From the NCBI RefSeq assembly GCF_008369295.1, contig NZ_VOBG01000033.1:1-56777 (forward strand): a DNA stretch of 56,777 bases, written 5' to 3'. Positions within the stretch are counted from its first letter, which is position 1. The number at the start of each line of letters is the position of its first letter. Positions 1-9,238 of this stretch are shown piece after piece. The notes beneath the pieces are model-generated. The model ran no database searches, was not told the DNA's origin, and saw only the letters and a program-made list of their open reading frames with translations. This stretch comes from Pseudomonas sp. ANT_H4 (lineage in GTDB: Bacteria > Pseudomonadota > Gammaproteobacteria > Pseudomonadales > Pseudomonadaceae). The position numbers and the translations under genes were made by a program.

Positions 1-90
1 TTTGAACATTACAACGAGCAGCATCCGCACAGCGCTTTGAACTATCGCTCACCGAGGGAGTTCAGGCGCTTGGCGGCAGCACCAATTTAA
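1..90 (+). CDS. IS3-family transposase (OrfB), C-terminal fragment
   Basis: Frame 1 is open from the first base to a TAA at 88-90 and encodes 29 residues with the motif YNEQHPHSALNYRSPREF. This is the typical end of the DDE integrase domain of IS3-family OrfB transposases, where the H-S-A-L-x-Y-x-S-P block is highly conserved. The rest of the gene lies left of the window. The family is clear; the subgroup is not. The element is inserted in an integrase gene (128-512). Confidence 0.85.
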   Translation, partial: FEHYNEQHPHSALNYRSPREFRRLAAAPI

Positions 91-127
91 CAGGGAGTTG
101 GTGTCCGGTTTTGTAGGGGCAAATCCA
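91..127 (+). mobile_element. Right terminal end of the IS3-family element
   Basis: The 37 bases after the transposase stop end in AGGGGCAAATCCA, so the outward strand starts TGGATTTGCCCCT. IS3-family ends begin 5'-TG, and the integrase reading frame next door loses family-like sequence at this base, so the junction is placed at 127/128. The left end and target duplication are outside the window and could not be compared. Confidence 0.65.
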
Positions 128-512
128 TGTTGCTTGTTGGCATACCGCGATTAGTGATCGAGGCTAAGCGTGAATCTCGGTAATTAGCGATGATTTCTGC
201 AGAGAGTGCTGCCATCGAGTACTTGCCCAGATGGTTTATCAGTTGCTTAGACTTCGTTACCTCGGAGCGCTGCGTGCTAAGTTTTTTCGTAGGGCTGATC
301 TCGGCCAGGTATCGCTTCAACGCCATAGCCAATGTCATGCGCTCTGAGCCACTTCGCTGAATGTACACACCCCTGACCATTTCATCTTCTGTACGACGAG
401 CCCAGTCTTCGGCATCACGTTTGGTACGAAAGGTCTTCGCGTTTGCGGGCCAGCCTGTCTTGCGCACTAAAGCTTTCCAGGTGCCGGCATCTGTTTTGAC
501 GATGGTGGCCAT
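128..512 (-). pseudogene. Site-specific (tyrosine-type) integrase, N-terminal fragment cut by an IS
   Basis: An ATG at 510-512, preceded by a GGAG about 10 bases upstream, opens a frame beginning MATIVKTDAGTWKALVRKTG. It continues about 128 residues through an arm-binding/SAM-like N-terminal region (FRTKRDAEDWARRTEDEM, then LINHLGKYSMAALS) typical of phage and island integrases. It then runs into the IS end at 127. The catalytic half (R..H-x-x-R..Y) is missing from the window, so the gene is almost certainly broken. It reads away from the adjacent tRNA, the usual layout for an island integrated at a tRNA 3' end. Starts further upstream are possible in frame but lack a good ribosome site. Confidence 0.75.
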
Positions 513-610
513 CTTGTTGCTGCTCCAAAATCGCACCGTTGCATTGGCACTGTACTGATTTTGTACCTGCGGACCATAGGATTGGTCTAGCTGTTTTTTT
601 CGCAGACAGC

Positions 611-635
611 AAAAAGCCGCGCAGTGCGCGGCTTT
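611..635 (-). terminator. Rho-independent terminator of the tRNA gene
   Basis: Read on the minus strand, AAAGCCGCGCA-CT-GCGCGGCTTT forms a nearly perfect GC-rich hairpin followed by TTTTTGC, six bases downstream of the tRNA CCA end. Confidence 0.85.
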
Positions 636-640
636 GAGTA

Positions 641-717
<77 letters not shown>

Positions 718-731
718 TCAGTAGGTCGCGG

Positions 732-737
732 ATTATA
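732..737 (-). promoter_or_regulatory. Candidate -10 box of the tRNA promoter, overlapping the rmcA stop codon
   Basis: The minus strand reads TATAAT from 737 to 732, followed by a GC-rich discriminator (CCGCGACC) and the tRNA start at 717. This looks like a stringently controlled stable-RNA promoter. The rmcA TAA (735-733) lies inside the box. No good -35 box is visible at 16-18 bases, so the promoter may be weak or the tRNA partly co-transcribed with rmcA. Confidence 0.5.
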
Positions 738-3700
738 GCGATGGTTTCTCTGCTGTGCTATCCGAAAAATCCGAAAGGTTCATGCGAAGGAAGGTGGCGG
801 CGAATACGTCGGCGGGTAGGGGTAGGCTGACGATGTAGCCTTGCATCTGTTCGCAGCCTTCGGCGGCGAGGAAGGCTTGTTGGGCGGGGGTTTCTACGCC
901 TTCGGCGATGATGGTGAATTGCATGCTGTGGCCCAGGGCGATGATGGCTCGGACTATGGCCACGTCGTGGGGGTCGTCGGGCAGGCCGCGGACGAAAGAT
1001 TGATCGATCTTCAGGAAGTCCAGGGGTAGGCGTTTCAGGTAGCTGAGGGATGAATAGCCGGTGCCGAAGTCATCGATGGCCAGTTGCACGCCGAGGCGCT
1101 TGAGTTGATGTAATACCTCCAGGGCTTCTTCGGCCTGACTCATGATGAAGTTTTCGGTGATTTCCAGTTGCAGGCAGCCCGGTTCCAGGCGGTTGTCCCG
1201 CAGCAGTTGTTCGATGCGCGCCAGCAGGTTGGGGTGACGCAGTTGGGCGCCAGCGAGGTTGACAGAAAGGGGGCCGAAGTCCTCGTAGGCCTCTTTCCAG
1301 GCGTGCATTTGCTGGCAGGCCTGTTCCAGTACCCAGTCGCCAATTTGCAGAATCATGCCGTTCTCTTCGGCCAGGGCAATGAAGTGTTCGGGCGGCACGT
1401 CGCCGAAGGTGGGGTGACGCCAGCGAAGCAGCGCTTCGGCGCCGATCAGTTGTTGAGTCCTCAGGCTTAGCTTCGGCTGGTAGTAAAGGAACAATTCGTC
1501 CCGTTCGATTGCCCGACGCAGTTCGTGTTCCAGCGCCACTCGCTCGTTGGCCTGGGCGGTGAGGTCTTGGGTGTAGCTCTCGACCCGGTTGCGGCCCTTG
1601 GCCTTGGAGCGGTACATGGCGGCGTCGGCGTTTTTTACCAGGGTGGCGACGTCAACACCGTCTTGTGGATAGAGGCTGGTGCCGATACTGGCGCTGATAA
1701 AGAACTCGTGTTCGCCGGCCTGGAATGGCGGGGTGAAGCAGGCCAGCAGTTTATTGGCCAGGTGCTCGGCGTCGCTGGCTTGTTGCAGGCCTGGAAGCAG
1801 AATGATGAATTCGTCGCCGCCCAAGCGGGCGACGGTGTCGATGTCGCGCAACTGGTCCTTGAGGCGAATGGCGATGTCCTTGAGCAGCAGGTCGCCGATC
1901 GGATGGCCGAGGCTGTCGTTGATGTGCTTGAAGCGGTCAAGGTCGAGAAACAGTACGGCGCCCTGGCTGCCGGTTTCCTGTTGATTGTTGAGGGCGGCCA
2001 GCAGGCGACTTTCAAACAGCGTGCGGTTGGGCAGACCAGTCAGTGGGTCGTGATGGGCCTGGTAGTCGAGCCGCGCCTGGGCGTGTTTGAGGCTGGAGAT
2101 GTCGGCGAACACCGCAACAAAGTGGGTGATCACCTGGTCGCGGTTGCGCACGGCACTGATGGTTAGCCAACTGGGATAAAGCTCGCCGTTCTTGCGCCGG
2201 TTGGAAATCTCGCCCTGCCAGTGGCCGTAGGCGGTTAACTGGTGCCACATGGCAGCGTAGAAAGCGCTGTCATGCAGGCCTGAGGCAAGTAGGCGCGGGG
2301 TATGGCCCAGCGCTTCGGTTTCGCTGTAGCCGGTGATTTCGCTGAACGCACGGTTGACGGCGCTGATGTTTTGCCGGATATCGGTGATCAGTACGCCTTC
2401 GGCAGTGCTCTCGAAAACTGTCGCGGCCTGTTGCAGTTTTTCCTGCATCAGCTGACGTTCGGTGATGTCTCGGGCGATGGTCAGCATGCAGTCTTCGTCG
2501 CCGATGGGCAGCGGGCGACTGGAGACTTCGCACAGGCGGATCTGGCCGTCATTGCGCCGGATGTGGCAAACGAAATCGAGGACCAGGCCGTCCCGTTGTA
2601 ACAGCTCGAGCATGTGCTTGCGTTCGTTCAGGTCCACCCAGATGCCCAGGTCCAGCGTTGATTGATCCAGTGACATCGCGCGGTTGAAGCCAGTAATGCG
2701 GCTGAACCCTTCGTTGACTTCAAGCAGCAGGCCGTCCTGCTGGCGAGTCAGCAACAAACCGTCGGGTGACGCGTGGAAGGCCTTGGCGAATTTCTCCTCG
2801 GAAGTCTGCAGTCGCTGCTGAGTTTCCTTCAGTTGAGTGATGTCGCGAACCACCACCACAAGGGCTTCGGTGGTATCGAGTTGAAAGGGTTCTGCAGAGA
2901 TCAGTCCGGTAAATGCTTGGCCGTTGCTGCGCAAAAAGGGCATTTCCAGGTTGCGAATGCTGGTGGACTGCACCCGTTTCAGCAGGTTGGGGCCGACGCC
3001 TTGAATGCCCCAGATATTCAGCTCGGTGGCGGTTTTGCCGACTACTTCTGCGGCGCTGAGACCGATTTGATCCTCAAAGGCTTTGTTGACCTCCAGCAAG
3101 CAGCCATCCGGCAGCCGGGCAATGACCAGGATGTCTGGGCACTGCTGGAACACCGAGGCAAATTTTTGCTCCGAAAGCCGCAAGGCTTCCTCGGTGTGCT
3201 TGGCCTCGCTGATGTCGATCATCAAACCGCGCATCACTGGTTCATGACCATGCTCGATCAGGCTGACAATGTTCCGCACCCACAGGCAACGACCATCGGC
3301 AGTGATGACCCGGTAGTCAAGGCTATGGTCGCGATTGGCACGGGTTTCGCGGTAGCAGAAGGTTTCTGCACGGGTCAGGTCGGCGGGATGAATGATGTTG
3401 CGCCAGAAGCCGGGGGTCAGCCAGTTCGCTTGGGGATAGCCCAGCAGCTCCTCGGCATGGGGCGACACATAGCTGTAGGTGAAATCGTTGATGTCGGCTT
3501 CCCAAGCGATGGCGGAGAGGCTTTCTACCAGGCCACGGTAATGGTATTCGCTGCTGCGCAGCTCTTGCTCCAGGGCCACCCTGCGCGAAATTTCCGAACT
3601 GAGCCGGCGGTTGATACGAATGACGATGGCCAGCACGGTGCTTAATAGTAGTACGGCGGGCAGTCCATACAGCAGCAGATCGGTCCAGAAGGCTCGATGA

Positions 3701-4476
3701 TCGATAACGTTACCGACCCAGTGTTGCTGGATGGCGTCAATTTCGTTCGGGCGGAGGTCGGCCAGGACTTTGTCCAGAATGCTGATCAGCACCTTGTTAT
3801 CCTGCGGTACGCCCATCGCCAGTTGATAGCGATAGGGCGTCTCACCGCTCACATACAGGCCATCGAGCTTGAGCTGACGCAGGCTCCAGACGCTGGAAGC
3901 CAGGTCGCCTACCACTGCGTCGACTTCATCGGTGGCCAGGGCCTGCAGCGTTGAGCTGACGTTGGGCATGGCTACCAGGTTGAGGTCGGGATGGTGGGTG
4001 CGCAGCAGTTCGTGGGGTGCGTAGTTTTCCACAACGGCGATCTTCAGACCGTACAGGTCTTTGAGGGAGCGAGGTTGGGCGCCGCCTTCATGGGCGAGGA
4101 TCACAATGGGGAAGTCGAGGTAGGGCCGGGTAAATGACAAAAAGCTCTGGCGTTCCGGAGTTGACATGATGCCGGGTAGCAGATCGAGCTGATTGTTCTT
4201 GGCTTGTTCCAGTACCGCACTCCAGTTTGCTGGCTCGATCAGTTTGATCTTGATCGCCAGGCGATCCTGGATCAGCCGTACATAGTCGGCGGCTAGGCCC
4301 TGGTAGCGGCCTTCTTCATCACGGTATTCAAACGGTGGCCACGATGCATCAACGCCCAGGCGTAACTCAGGGTGGTCCGCCAACCAGCCACGCTCTTGAT
4401 CTGTGAGAGTCAGCGCGCCAGCCGTTGCGGTCCAGGTCAGCAGCGACAGCAGTAGCACGGTCGGCAATCTGGGCAT
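733..4476 (-). CDS. rmcA: RmcA-like c-di-GMP diguanylate cyclase/phosphodiesterase with periplasmic sensor
   Basis: A 1247-residue membrane protein that probably makes and degrades cyclic di-GMP in response to external and redox signals. Visible in order: signal peptide (1-21), periplasmic SBP_bac_3 (Venus-flytrap) domain about 25-255, one membrane helix about 265-287, several PAS domains about 310-800, GGDEF about 808-970 and EAL about 990-1230. GGDEF is intact (LGGDEF near 886) with an RxxD inhibitory site (RDID) five residues before it. The EAL part has EALLRW and the DDFGTGYSSLSYL loop, so both activities look possible. Start chosen at MPRLPTVLLL, which gives a signal peptide; an upstream ATG would add 41 residues that read into the rpoD terminator. 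Length and position beside rpoD match P. aeruginosa RmcA (PA0575). Confidence 0.87.
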   Translation of the reverse strand: MPRLPTVLLLSLLTWTATAGALTLTDQERGWLADHPELRLGVDASWPPFEYRDEEGRYQGLAADYVRLIQDRLAIKIKLIEPANWSAVLEQAKNNQLDLLPGIMSTPERQSFLSFTRPYLDFPIVILAHEGGAQPRSLKDLYGLKIAVVENYAPHELLRTHHPDLNLVAMPNVSSTLQALATDEVDAVVGDLASSVWSLRQLKLDGLYVSGETPYRYQLAMGVPQDNKVLISILDKVLADLRPNEIDAIQQHWVGNVIDHRAFWTDLLLYGLPAVLLLSTVLAIVIRINRRLSSEISRRVALEQELRSSEYHYRGLVESLSAIAWEADINDFTYSYVSPHAEELLGYPQANWLTPGFWRNIIHPADLTRAETFCYRETRANRDHSLDYRVITADGRCLWVRNIVSLIEHGHEPVMRGLMIDISEAKHTEEALRLSEQKFASVFQQCPDILVIARLPDGCLLEVNKAFEDQIGLSAAEVVGKTATELNIWGIQGVGPNLLKRVQSTSIRNLEMPFLRSNGQAFTGLISAEPFQLDTTEALVVVVRDITQLKETQQRLQTSEEKFAKAFHASPDGLLLTRQQDGLLLEVNEGFSRITGFNRAMSLDQSTLDLGIWVDLNERKHMLELLQRDGLVLDFVCHIRRNDGQIRLCEVSSRPLPIGDEDCMLTIARDITERQLMQEKLQQAATVFESTAEGVLITDIRQNISAVNRAFSEITGYSETEALGHTPRLLASGLHDSAFYAAMWHQLTAYGHWQGEISNRRKNGELYPSWLTISAVRNRDQVITHFVAVFADISSLKHAQARLDYQAHHDPLTGLPNRTLFESRLLAALNNQQETGSQGAVLFLDLDRFKHINDSLGHPIGDLLLKDIAIRLKDQLRDIDTVARLGGDEFIILLPGLQQASDAEHLANKLLACFTPPFQAGEHEFFISASIGTSLYPQDGVDVATLVKNADAAMYRSKAKGRNRVESYTQDLTAQANERVALEHELRRAIERDELFLYYQPKLSLRTQQLIGAEALLRWRHPTFGDVPPEHFIALAEENGMILQIGDWVLEQACQQMHAWKEAYEDFGPLSVNLAGAQLRHPNLLARIEQLLRDNRLEPGCLQLEITENFIMSQAEEALEVLHQLKRLGVQLAIDDFGTGYSSLSYLKRLPLDFLKIDQSFVRGLPDDPHDVAIVRAIIALGHSMQFTIIAEGVETPAQQAFLAAEGCEQMQGYIVSLPLPADVFAATFLRMNLSDFSDSTAEKPSL

Positions 4477-4563
4477 AACGGTCTCGTTATGGCATGGGGA
4501 ATGTTTCGAGTGTAGACGGGCATTTCGGGGGAGGGAGGCGGGTAGATTTAATCTGTAGAAAGC

Positions 4564-4591
4564 AAAACCCCCGGCCAAGGCCGGGGGTTTT
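4564..4591. terminator. rpoD terminator (strong, near-symmetrical)
   Basis: AAAACCCCCGGCC and GGCCGGGGGTTTT form a 13-bp perfect inverted repeat just after the rpoD stop. It has A-rich and T-rich flanks and could end transcription in either direction. It insulates rmcA from rpoD read-through. Confidence 0.9.
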
Positions 4592-4595
4592 GTGA

Positions 4596-6449
4596 TCACT
4601 CGTCGAGGAAGGAGCGCAAATGCTCGCTTCTCGTCGGGTGGCGCAGCTTGCGCAGCGCCTTGGCTTCGATCTGGCGAATCCGCTCACGGGTCACGTCGAA
4701 CTGTTTACCGACTTCCTCAAGGGTGTGGTCGGTATTCATGTCGATGCCGAAACGCATGCGCAGTACCTTGGCTTCACGGGCAGTGAGGCCGGACAGTACG
4801 TCGCGAGTCGCTTCTTTAAGGCTCTCAACAGTGGCGACATCGATTGGCGACTGCATGGTCGAGTCTTCGATGAAGTCACCCAGGTGGGAGTCTTCGTCAT
4901 CACCGATCGGGGTTTCCATGGAGATCGGTTCTTTAGCGATCTTCAATACCTTGCGGATTTTATCCTCAGGCATTTCCATGCGTTCGCCCAGCTCTTCCGG
5001 GGTCGGTTCACGACCCATTTCCTGCAACATCTGCCGGGAAATACGGTTGAGCTTGTTGATGGTCTCGATCATGTGCACCGGAATACGGATGGTGCGGGCC
5101 TGGTCGGCGATCGAGCGAGTGATCGCCTGACGGATCCACCAGGTGGCATAAGTCGAGAACTTGTAGCCGCGACGGTATTCGAACTTGTCCACCGCTTTCA
5201 TCAAACCGATGTTGCCTTCCTGGATCAGATCGAGGAATTGCAGGCCACGGTTGGTGTACTTCTTGGCGATGGAGATCACCAGACGCAAGTTCGCTTCAAC
5301 CATCTCTTTCTTCGCGCGGCGGGCCTTGGCCTCACCGATCGACATGCGACGGTTGATGTCCTTGATCTCGGCAATCGTCAGACCGGTCTCGGTCTGCAGT
5401 GCGATCAGCTTATGCTGGCAACGAAGGATGTCGGCCTGGAAGCGACCAATAGCTTCAGCGTATTTGCTTTTGCCCTTGGCCAGCGCATCGGTCCAGCTTT
5501 CGTCAACTTCGTTGCCCGGGAACTGGCGCAGGAAGTCGGTACGCGGCATGCGCGCATCACGGACACAGAGCTGCATGATGGCGCGCTCTTGTGCACGTAG
5601 ACGCTCAAGGGCGCCACGAACCCGTGCAACCAGGCCTTCGAACTGCTTCGGCACCAGTTTGATCGGCATGAAGAGTTCAGCCAGGGCCAGCAATTCGGCG
5701 GTTGCCTGCTTGCTGCCACGGCCATGCTTCTTCAGGGCCTTGCGAGCCAGTTCCATCTGGTCGGAGACAGCGCCAAAACGCTGTGCCGCGACGACCGGAT
5801 CCGGACCGCTTTCGACTTCTTCGTCGTCGTCGGTGCTGGCTTCAGCTTCTTCTTCGTCGGTATCGTCGTCCGCTTTCGCGGTTTTCGGATCGACAGGCGG
5901 CGGAACTTCAGCCGCAGGTGGCGCAGCAATGCCGTCGTCCGGGTCGATATAACCGCTCAGGACGTCGGACAGGCGGCCACCTTCGGTGGTGACGCGAGTG
6001 TACTCGGAGAGAATGTGGTCAACCGTGCCTGGGAAGTGCGCGATTGCGCCCATCACTTCACGAATGCCCTCTTCGATACGCTTGGCGATTTCAATTTCGC
6101 CTTCGCGTGTCAGTAGCTCTACCGTACCCATTTCGCGCATATACATGCGCACAGGGTCAGTCGTGCGACCGATGTCGGTCTCGACCGCTGCCAACGCGGC
6201 AGCTGCTTCTTCAGCGGCTGCTTCGTCGGTATCGGAGTCGGCCAACATAAGGGCGTCCGCATCCGGAGCACTCTCGTGTACGGGGATCCCCATGTCATTA
6301 ATCATGCGGATGATGTCTTCCACCTGCTCTGGATCTGAAATATCCTCAGGCAGGTGGTCGTTGACCTCTGCGTAAGTCAGATACTTCTGCTCACGACCCA
6401 GGGTGATCAACTCTTTGATACGAGACTGCTGTTGCGATTTTCCGGACAT
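4596..6449 (-). CDS. rpoD: RNA polymerase primary sigma factor sigma-70
   Basis: A 617-residue housekeeping sigma factor that directs RNA polymerase to -35/-10 promoters. Seen: region 1.1 at the N-terminus (IKELITLGREQKYLTYAEVN), region 1.2 (DPVRMYMREMG), a non-conserved insert with an acidic run about 190-225, region 2 with the -10 recognition helix (KFSTYATWWIRQAI), region 3, and region 4.2 helix-turn-helix (TLEEVGKQFDVTRERIRQIE). The length is normal for Pseudomonas. It ends the rpsU-dnaG-rpoD series, 67 bases after dnaG, and is followed by a strong terminator. Heat-shock or internal promoters are likely but I could not point to one with confidence. Confidence 0.98.
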   Translation of the reverse strand: MSGKSQQQSRIKELITLGREQKYLTYAEVNDHLPEDISDPEQVEDIIRMINDMGIPVHESAPDADALMLADSDTDEAAAEEAAAALAAVETDIGRTTDPVRMYMREMGTVELLTREGEIEIAKRIEEGIREVMGAIAHFPGTVDHILSEYTRVTTEGGRLSDVLSGYIDPDDGIAAPPAAEVPPPVDPKTAKADDDTDEEEAEASTDDDEEVESGPDPVVAAQRFGAVSDQMELARKALKKHGRGSKQATAELLALAELFMPIKLVPKQFEGLVARVRGALERLRAQERAIMQLCVRDARMPRTDFLRQFPGNEVDESWTDALAKGKSKYAEAIGRFQADILRCQHKLIALQTETGLTIAEIKDINRRMSIGEAKARRAKKEMVEANLRLVISIAKKYTNRGLQFLDLIQEGNIGLMKAVDKFEYRRGYKFSTYATWWIRQAITRSIADQARTIRIPVHMIETINKLNRISRQMLQEMGREPTPEELGERMEMPEDKIRKVLKIAKEPISMETPIGDDEDSHLGDFIEDSTMQSPIDVATVESLKEATRDVLSGLTAREAKVLRMRFGIDMNTDHTLEEVGKQFDVTRERIRQIEAKALRKLRHPTRSEHLRSFLDE

Positions 6450-6516
6450 AACACCCTATCCACTGAAGGTCTTGGCGGGCAAAAAACAAGCCGAGGATTA
6501 TACCCGAGCTATGACC

Positions 6517-8478
6517 TCACGCGCCAGCTGAGGTCGGGTTTGATGCGCAAACATTGCGACTTAAAAGGTCGCGCAGTTGATTTTTCTCTTCGGCAGTCAA
6601 TTCACTCTGACGTGCTTTGCGAAGAAGTTGTTCCAAATTTCGCTCGCGTTGACGAGCTGACAAGCTAGTAATGGTGTCGAAAAACTGTTGTTCAAGGTTG
6701 TCGCCATCAATCAGCCATTCCTTTTCCGCCAATGCCTTGAGCAAGCGGCCCTGTTCGGTGCCGTGCCAGCGTGCAATCAACTGGAATGAGTTTAGCTTAG
6801 GATTCTTTTGTACGGCTTCGAGCAGTGCCACCAACAATTGCGTATTGGTGTGGTCCTCGGCTGCGAAATGCCCAGCGTCTTCGACCTTTTGCGCCAGTTG
6901 CGGATAGTGCAAAAGGGTACGCAGGGCTGCCATCGTGGGCGGTTCTACAGCAGCTGGGACGCGTGGTGCGCGAGGTTCGTCACGACTACCGCCACGCTTG
7001 CCGTTTTTATCCCAGGGTTTCTTGTCCCATTTCTTGCCGCCTACCCCCGGTTTCTTTGGCGTCCACTCCTGCTGGGGCGCGTACGCCTCCTGAGGCTGGT
7101 GGTAGTCGGCGAAGTCCGGCATGGCGTCGTAATCGATGCCGGGATCGTAAGCGGGCGGTGCGTCTTGAGGTGCGCTATGCACCAGCTGGCTGACCGCTTC
7201 GCCGCTCAATCCAGTGATTTCCAGCAGTCGCTGACGCATCAGGGTTCGCAGGTTTGCACCTGGAACCTTGTCGATCAGCGGCGCCGCAAGGGTGACCATA
7301 TGGGCCTTGCCTTCGAGGGAGCGCGGATCGGACTCTTCGGTCAGTTGCTGGAAAAAATAATCGGCCAGCGGTTGTGCGTGTTGATTGATGCGTGCACGGA
7401 AGGCGTCGGTGCCTTCGGAGCGGACCAGGGTGTCCGGGTCTTCGCCTTCGGGCAGAAACAGAAAGCGCGCACGACGGCCGTCCTGCAGGCTTGGCAACGT
7501 TGCTTCAAGCGCGCGCCAGGCGGCGTTTCTGCCAGCCTGGTCGCCGTCGAAGCAAAACAGCACGTTGGGCACTACGCGAAACAGTCGCTTCAAATGCTCT
7601 TCGCTGGTGGCGGTGCCAAGAGTGGCTACCGCATTGCGCAGACCTTGCTGGGCCAGGGCGATAACGTCCATATAGCCTTCAACCACGATAATTTCATCGA
7701 GGTTGCGGTTGTTCTTGCGTGCTTCGAATAGGCCGTAGAGCTCTTGGCCCTTGTGAAATACCGGGGTTTCCGGAGAGTTCAGGTATTTGGGTTTGTCGTC
7801 CCCCAGCACTCGGCCGCCGAAGGCGATGATCCGGCCGCGACTGTCGCGGATCGGGAACATCACCCGATCGCGGAAGCGGTCATAGCGCTTTCCAGTCTCG
7901 GCATTTTCCACCAGCAGGCCGGCGTCGATCATGGCTTTCTGCTGCAGGGTGTCGCTGCTCAGGTGTTTGTACAGGTTGTCCCAGCCTGGCGGTGCGAAGC
8001 CGAGGCCGAAGTCGCGGGCGATTTCCCCGGTCAGGCCGCGGCCCTTGAGGTAATCGACGGCCGCTTTGCGCTGCGGGTGGCTTTTCAGTGCCAGGCGGTA
8101 GAAATCGGCAGCGGCGGTGAGCAGCGGGTACAGCGGCGAATCGGTGGGTTGCCGTGGTTTGTGCGGTCGGCCACTTTCTTCGCGGGGGATTTCCATGCCG
8201 GCGGCTTTTGCCAGTTCCTCGATGGCCTGGGGGAAGTCCAGGTTGTCGTGGTCCATGATGAAGCCGAGGGCATTGCCGCCAGCGCCGCAGCCGAAGCAGT
8301 AGTAGAACTGCTTGTCGGGACTGACGCTGAACGATGGGGTCTTTTCTTTATGGAATGGGCAGCAGGCGGTGTAGTTCTTGCCGGCCTTTTTCATTTGCAG
8401 GCGCGAGCTGACAACATCGACGATGTCGGTGCGGTTCAGAAGGTCGTCAATAAAGCTCTGGGGAATGAGCCCGGCCAT
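6517..8478 (-). CDS. dnaG: DNA primase
   Basis: A 653-residue primase that makes RNA primers at the replication fork. Seen: N-terminal CHC2 zinc-binding domain (CCPFHKEKTPSF, then YYCFGCG), TOPRIM catalytic core with the glutamate in VVEGYMDVIAL and the acidic motif FDGDQAGR, a low-complexity Q/P/K-rich linker about 450-510, and a C-terminal helicase-binding domain. Start chosen at MAGLIPQSFIDD, with GAG a few bases upstream; the longer frame adds 23 unlikely residues. rpoD follows 67 bases downstream on the same strand. The gap to rpsU is unusually long (457 bases). Confidence 0.97.
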   Translation of the reverse strand: MAGLIPQSFIDDLLNRTDIVDVVSSRLQMKKAGKNYTACCPFHKEKTPSFSVSPDKQFYYCFGCGAGGNALGFIMDHDNLDFPQAIEELAKAAGMEIPREESGRPHKPRQPTDSPLYPLLTAAADFYRLALKSHPQRKAAVDYLKGRGLTGEIARDFGLGFAPPGWDNLYKHLSSDTLQQKAMIDAGLLVENAETGKRYDRFRDRVMFPIRDSRGRIIAFGGRVLGDDKPKYLNSPETPVFHKGQELYGLFEARKNNRNLDEIIVVEGYMDVIALAQQGLRNAVATLGTATSEEHLKRLFRVVPNVLFCFDGDQAGRNAAWRALEATLPSLQDGRRARFLFLPEGEDPDTLVRSEGTDAFRARINQHAQPLADYFFQQLTEESDPRSLEGKAHMVTLAAPLIDKVPGANLRTLMRQRLLEITGLSGEAVSQLVHSAPQDAPPAYDPGIDYDAMPDFADYHQPQEAYAPQQEWTPKKPGVGGKKWDKKPWDKNGKRGGSRDEPRAPRVPAAVEPPTMAALRTLLHYPQLAQKVEDAGHFAAEDHTNTQLLVALLEAVQKNPKLNSFQLIARWHGTEQGRLLKALAEKEWLIDGDNLEQQFFDTITSLSARQRERNLEQLLRKARQSELTAEEKNQLRDLLSRNVCASNPTSAGA

Positions 8479-8935
8479 GGCGTTCTCGTCATCACTGCAT
8501 GTCAATGAGGCCCCGAAGGGCGGTCGAAGTGCTCGAGGCGCGCGCATTGTGCGGCTCGATCATCAATCGTCTGCTTGGGCTGTCAGGAAGTGTATCTGCC
8601 GAACATTCACTGACGTTAGTTCCAATCAGTCTTCGACGTTATTGAAAGTATTGCCCTGGAGTCCGGTCTCGGCCAATGGCGGGCCTCGGAAGCTCATCGG
8701 TGGGCACAGTCGACCTGTTGATCGCCTGTTTATAGAATGAGTGTGCTCGTCAGTAGCCTTGTTAGGCTCGTCAGAAGAGACGCGCACCGCTGGCAAAAGA
8801 GCCAGTCCTGACGTGTGAAGCAGTGTCTCGGTCGCGTGTGCGGCGTCGACGGTGAAGCATCAAGCGATATCCGCAAATGCCAACAGCCCGGCTGAGGGCC
8901 GGGCTTGGCAGAAGCTTGCTACGAACGTCTGTGTA
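8479..8935. other. Non-coding interval between rpsU and dnaG
   Basis: 457 bases with no believable gene on either strand. It holds the rpsU terminator hairpin (8885-8905) and a nested inverted repeat: GTCAG (8770-8774) with CTGAC (8808-8812) enclosing CTGGC (8790-8794) and GCCAG (8801-8805). A dnaG promoter and perhaps an mRNA processing site should lie here, as in the E. coli rpsU-dnaG-rpoD operon, but I see no clear -35/-10 pair. I looked for remnants of a yqeY/GatB-like gene, which as I recall lies here in P. aeruginosa, and found none. Confidence 0.6.
8885..8905 (-). terminator. Hairpin downstream of rpsU
   Basis: AGCCCGGC and GCCGGGCT form an 8-bp perfect stem with a 5-base loop, 31 bases past the rpsU stop. 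The T tract after it is weak (GTT), so termination may be partial, as in the E. coli operon where read-through lets dnaG be expressed at a low level. Confidence 0.65.
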
Positions 8936-9151
8936 TTAGTACAGACGAACGGCGCGGCGCTGCTCGCGCTGAACTTTCTTGGCGTGACGCTTAACAGCGG
9001 CTGCTGCTTTACGCTTACGCTCAGAAGTTGGCTTCTCATAAAATTCGCGGCTACGAACTTCAGCCAGAACACCGGCTTTTTCGCAGGAGCGCTTGAAACG
9101 ACGCAGAGCTACGTCGAAGGGTTCGTTCTCTTTTACTTTGACGGCTGGCAT
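8936..9151 (-). CDS. rpsU: 30S ribosomal protein S21
   Basis: A 71-residue, very basic protein of the small ribosomal subunit, needed for efficient initiation. The whole sequence fits the family: [20 protein letters not shown] at the start, then [20 protein letters not shown] and a lysine/arginine-rich tail. It is the first gene of the rpsU-dnaG-rpoD series. It has an AAGG-type ribosome site and a candidate promoter about 90 bases upstream (9239-9267). Confidence 0.98.
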
Positions 9152-9238
9152 CCAGAGCTACCTTCTTTCATTACCGGGAATCAACGTTCTCGTCGCAAAA
9201 AATTCGCGGCTGAGGTCGTCGGTTTTTAAGGGTTGCGG

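Noticed and set aside
2773..3645. Open frame of 290 codons opposite rmcA
   Set aside because: It is the antisense shadow of PAS-domain coding sequence with no recognisable domain.
4620..5600. Open frame of 326 codons on the plus strand opposite rpoD
   Set aside because: It is a mirror frame of a GC-rich conserved gene, has no family motif or ribosome site, and rpoD is certain.
8378..8740. Open frame of 120 codons on the plus strand over the dnaG start
   Set aside because: Half lies opposite dnaG; there is no ribosome site or recognisable family.
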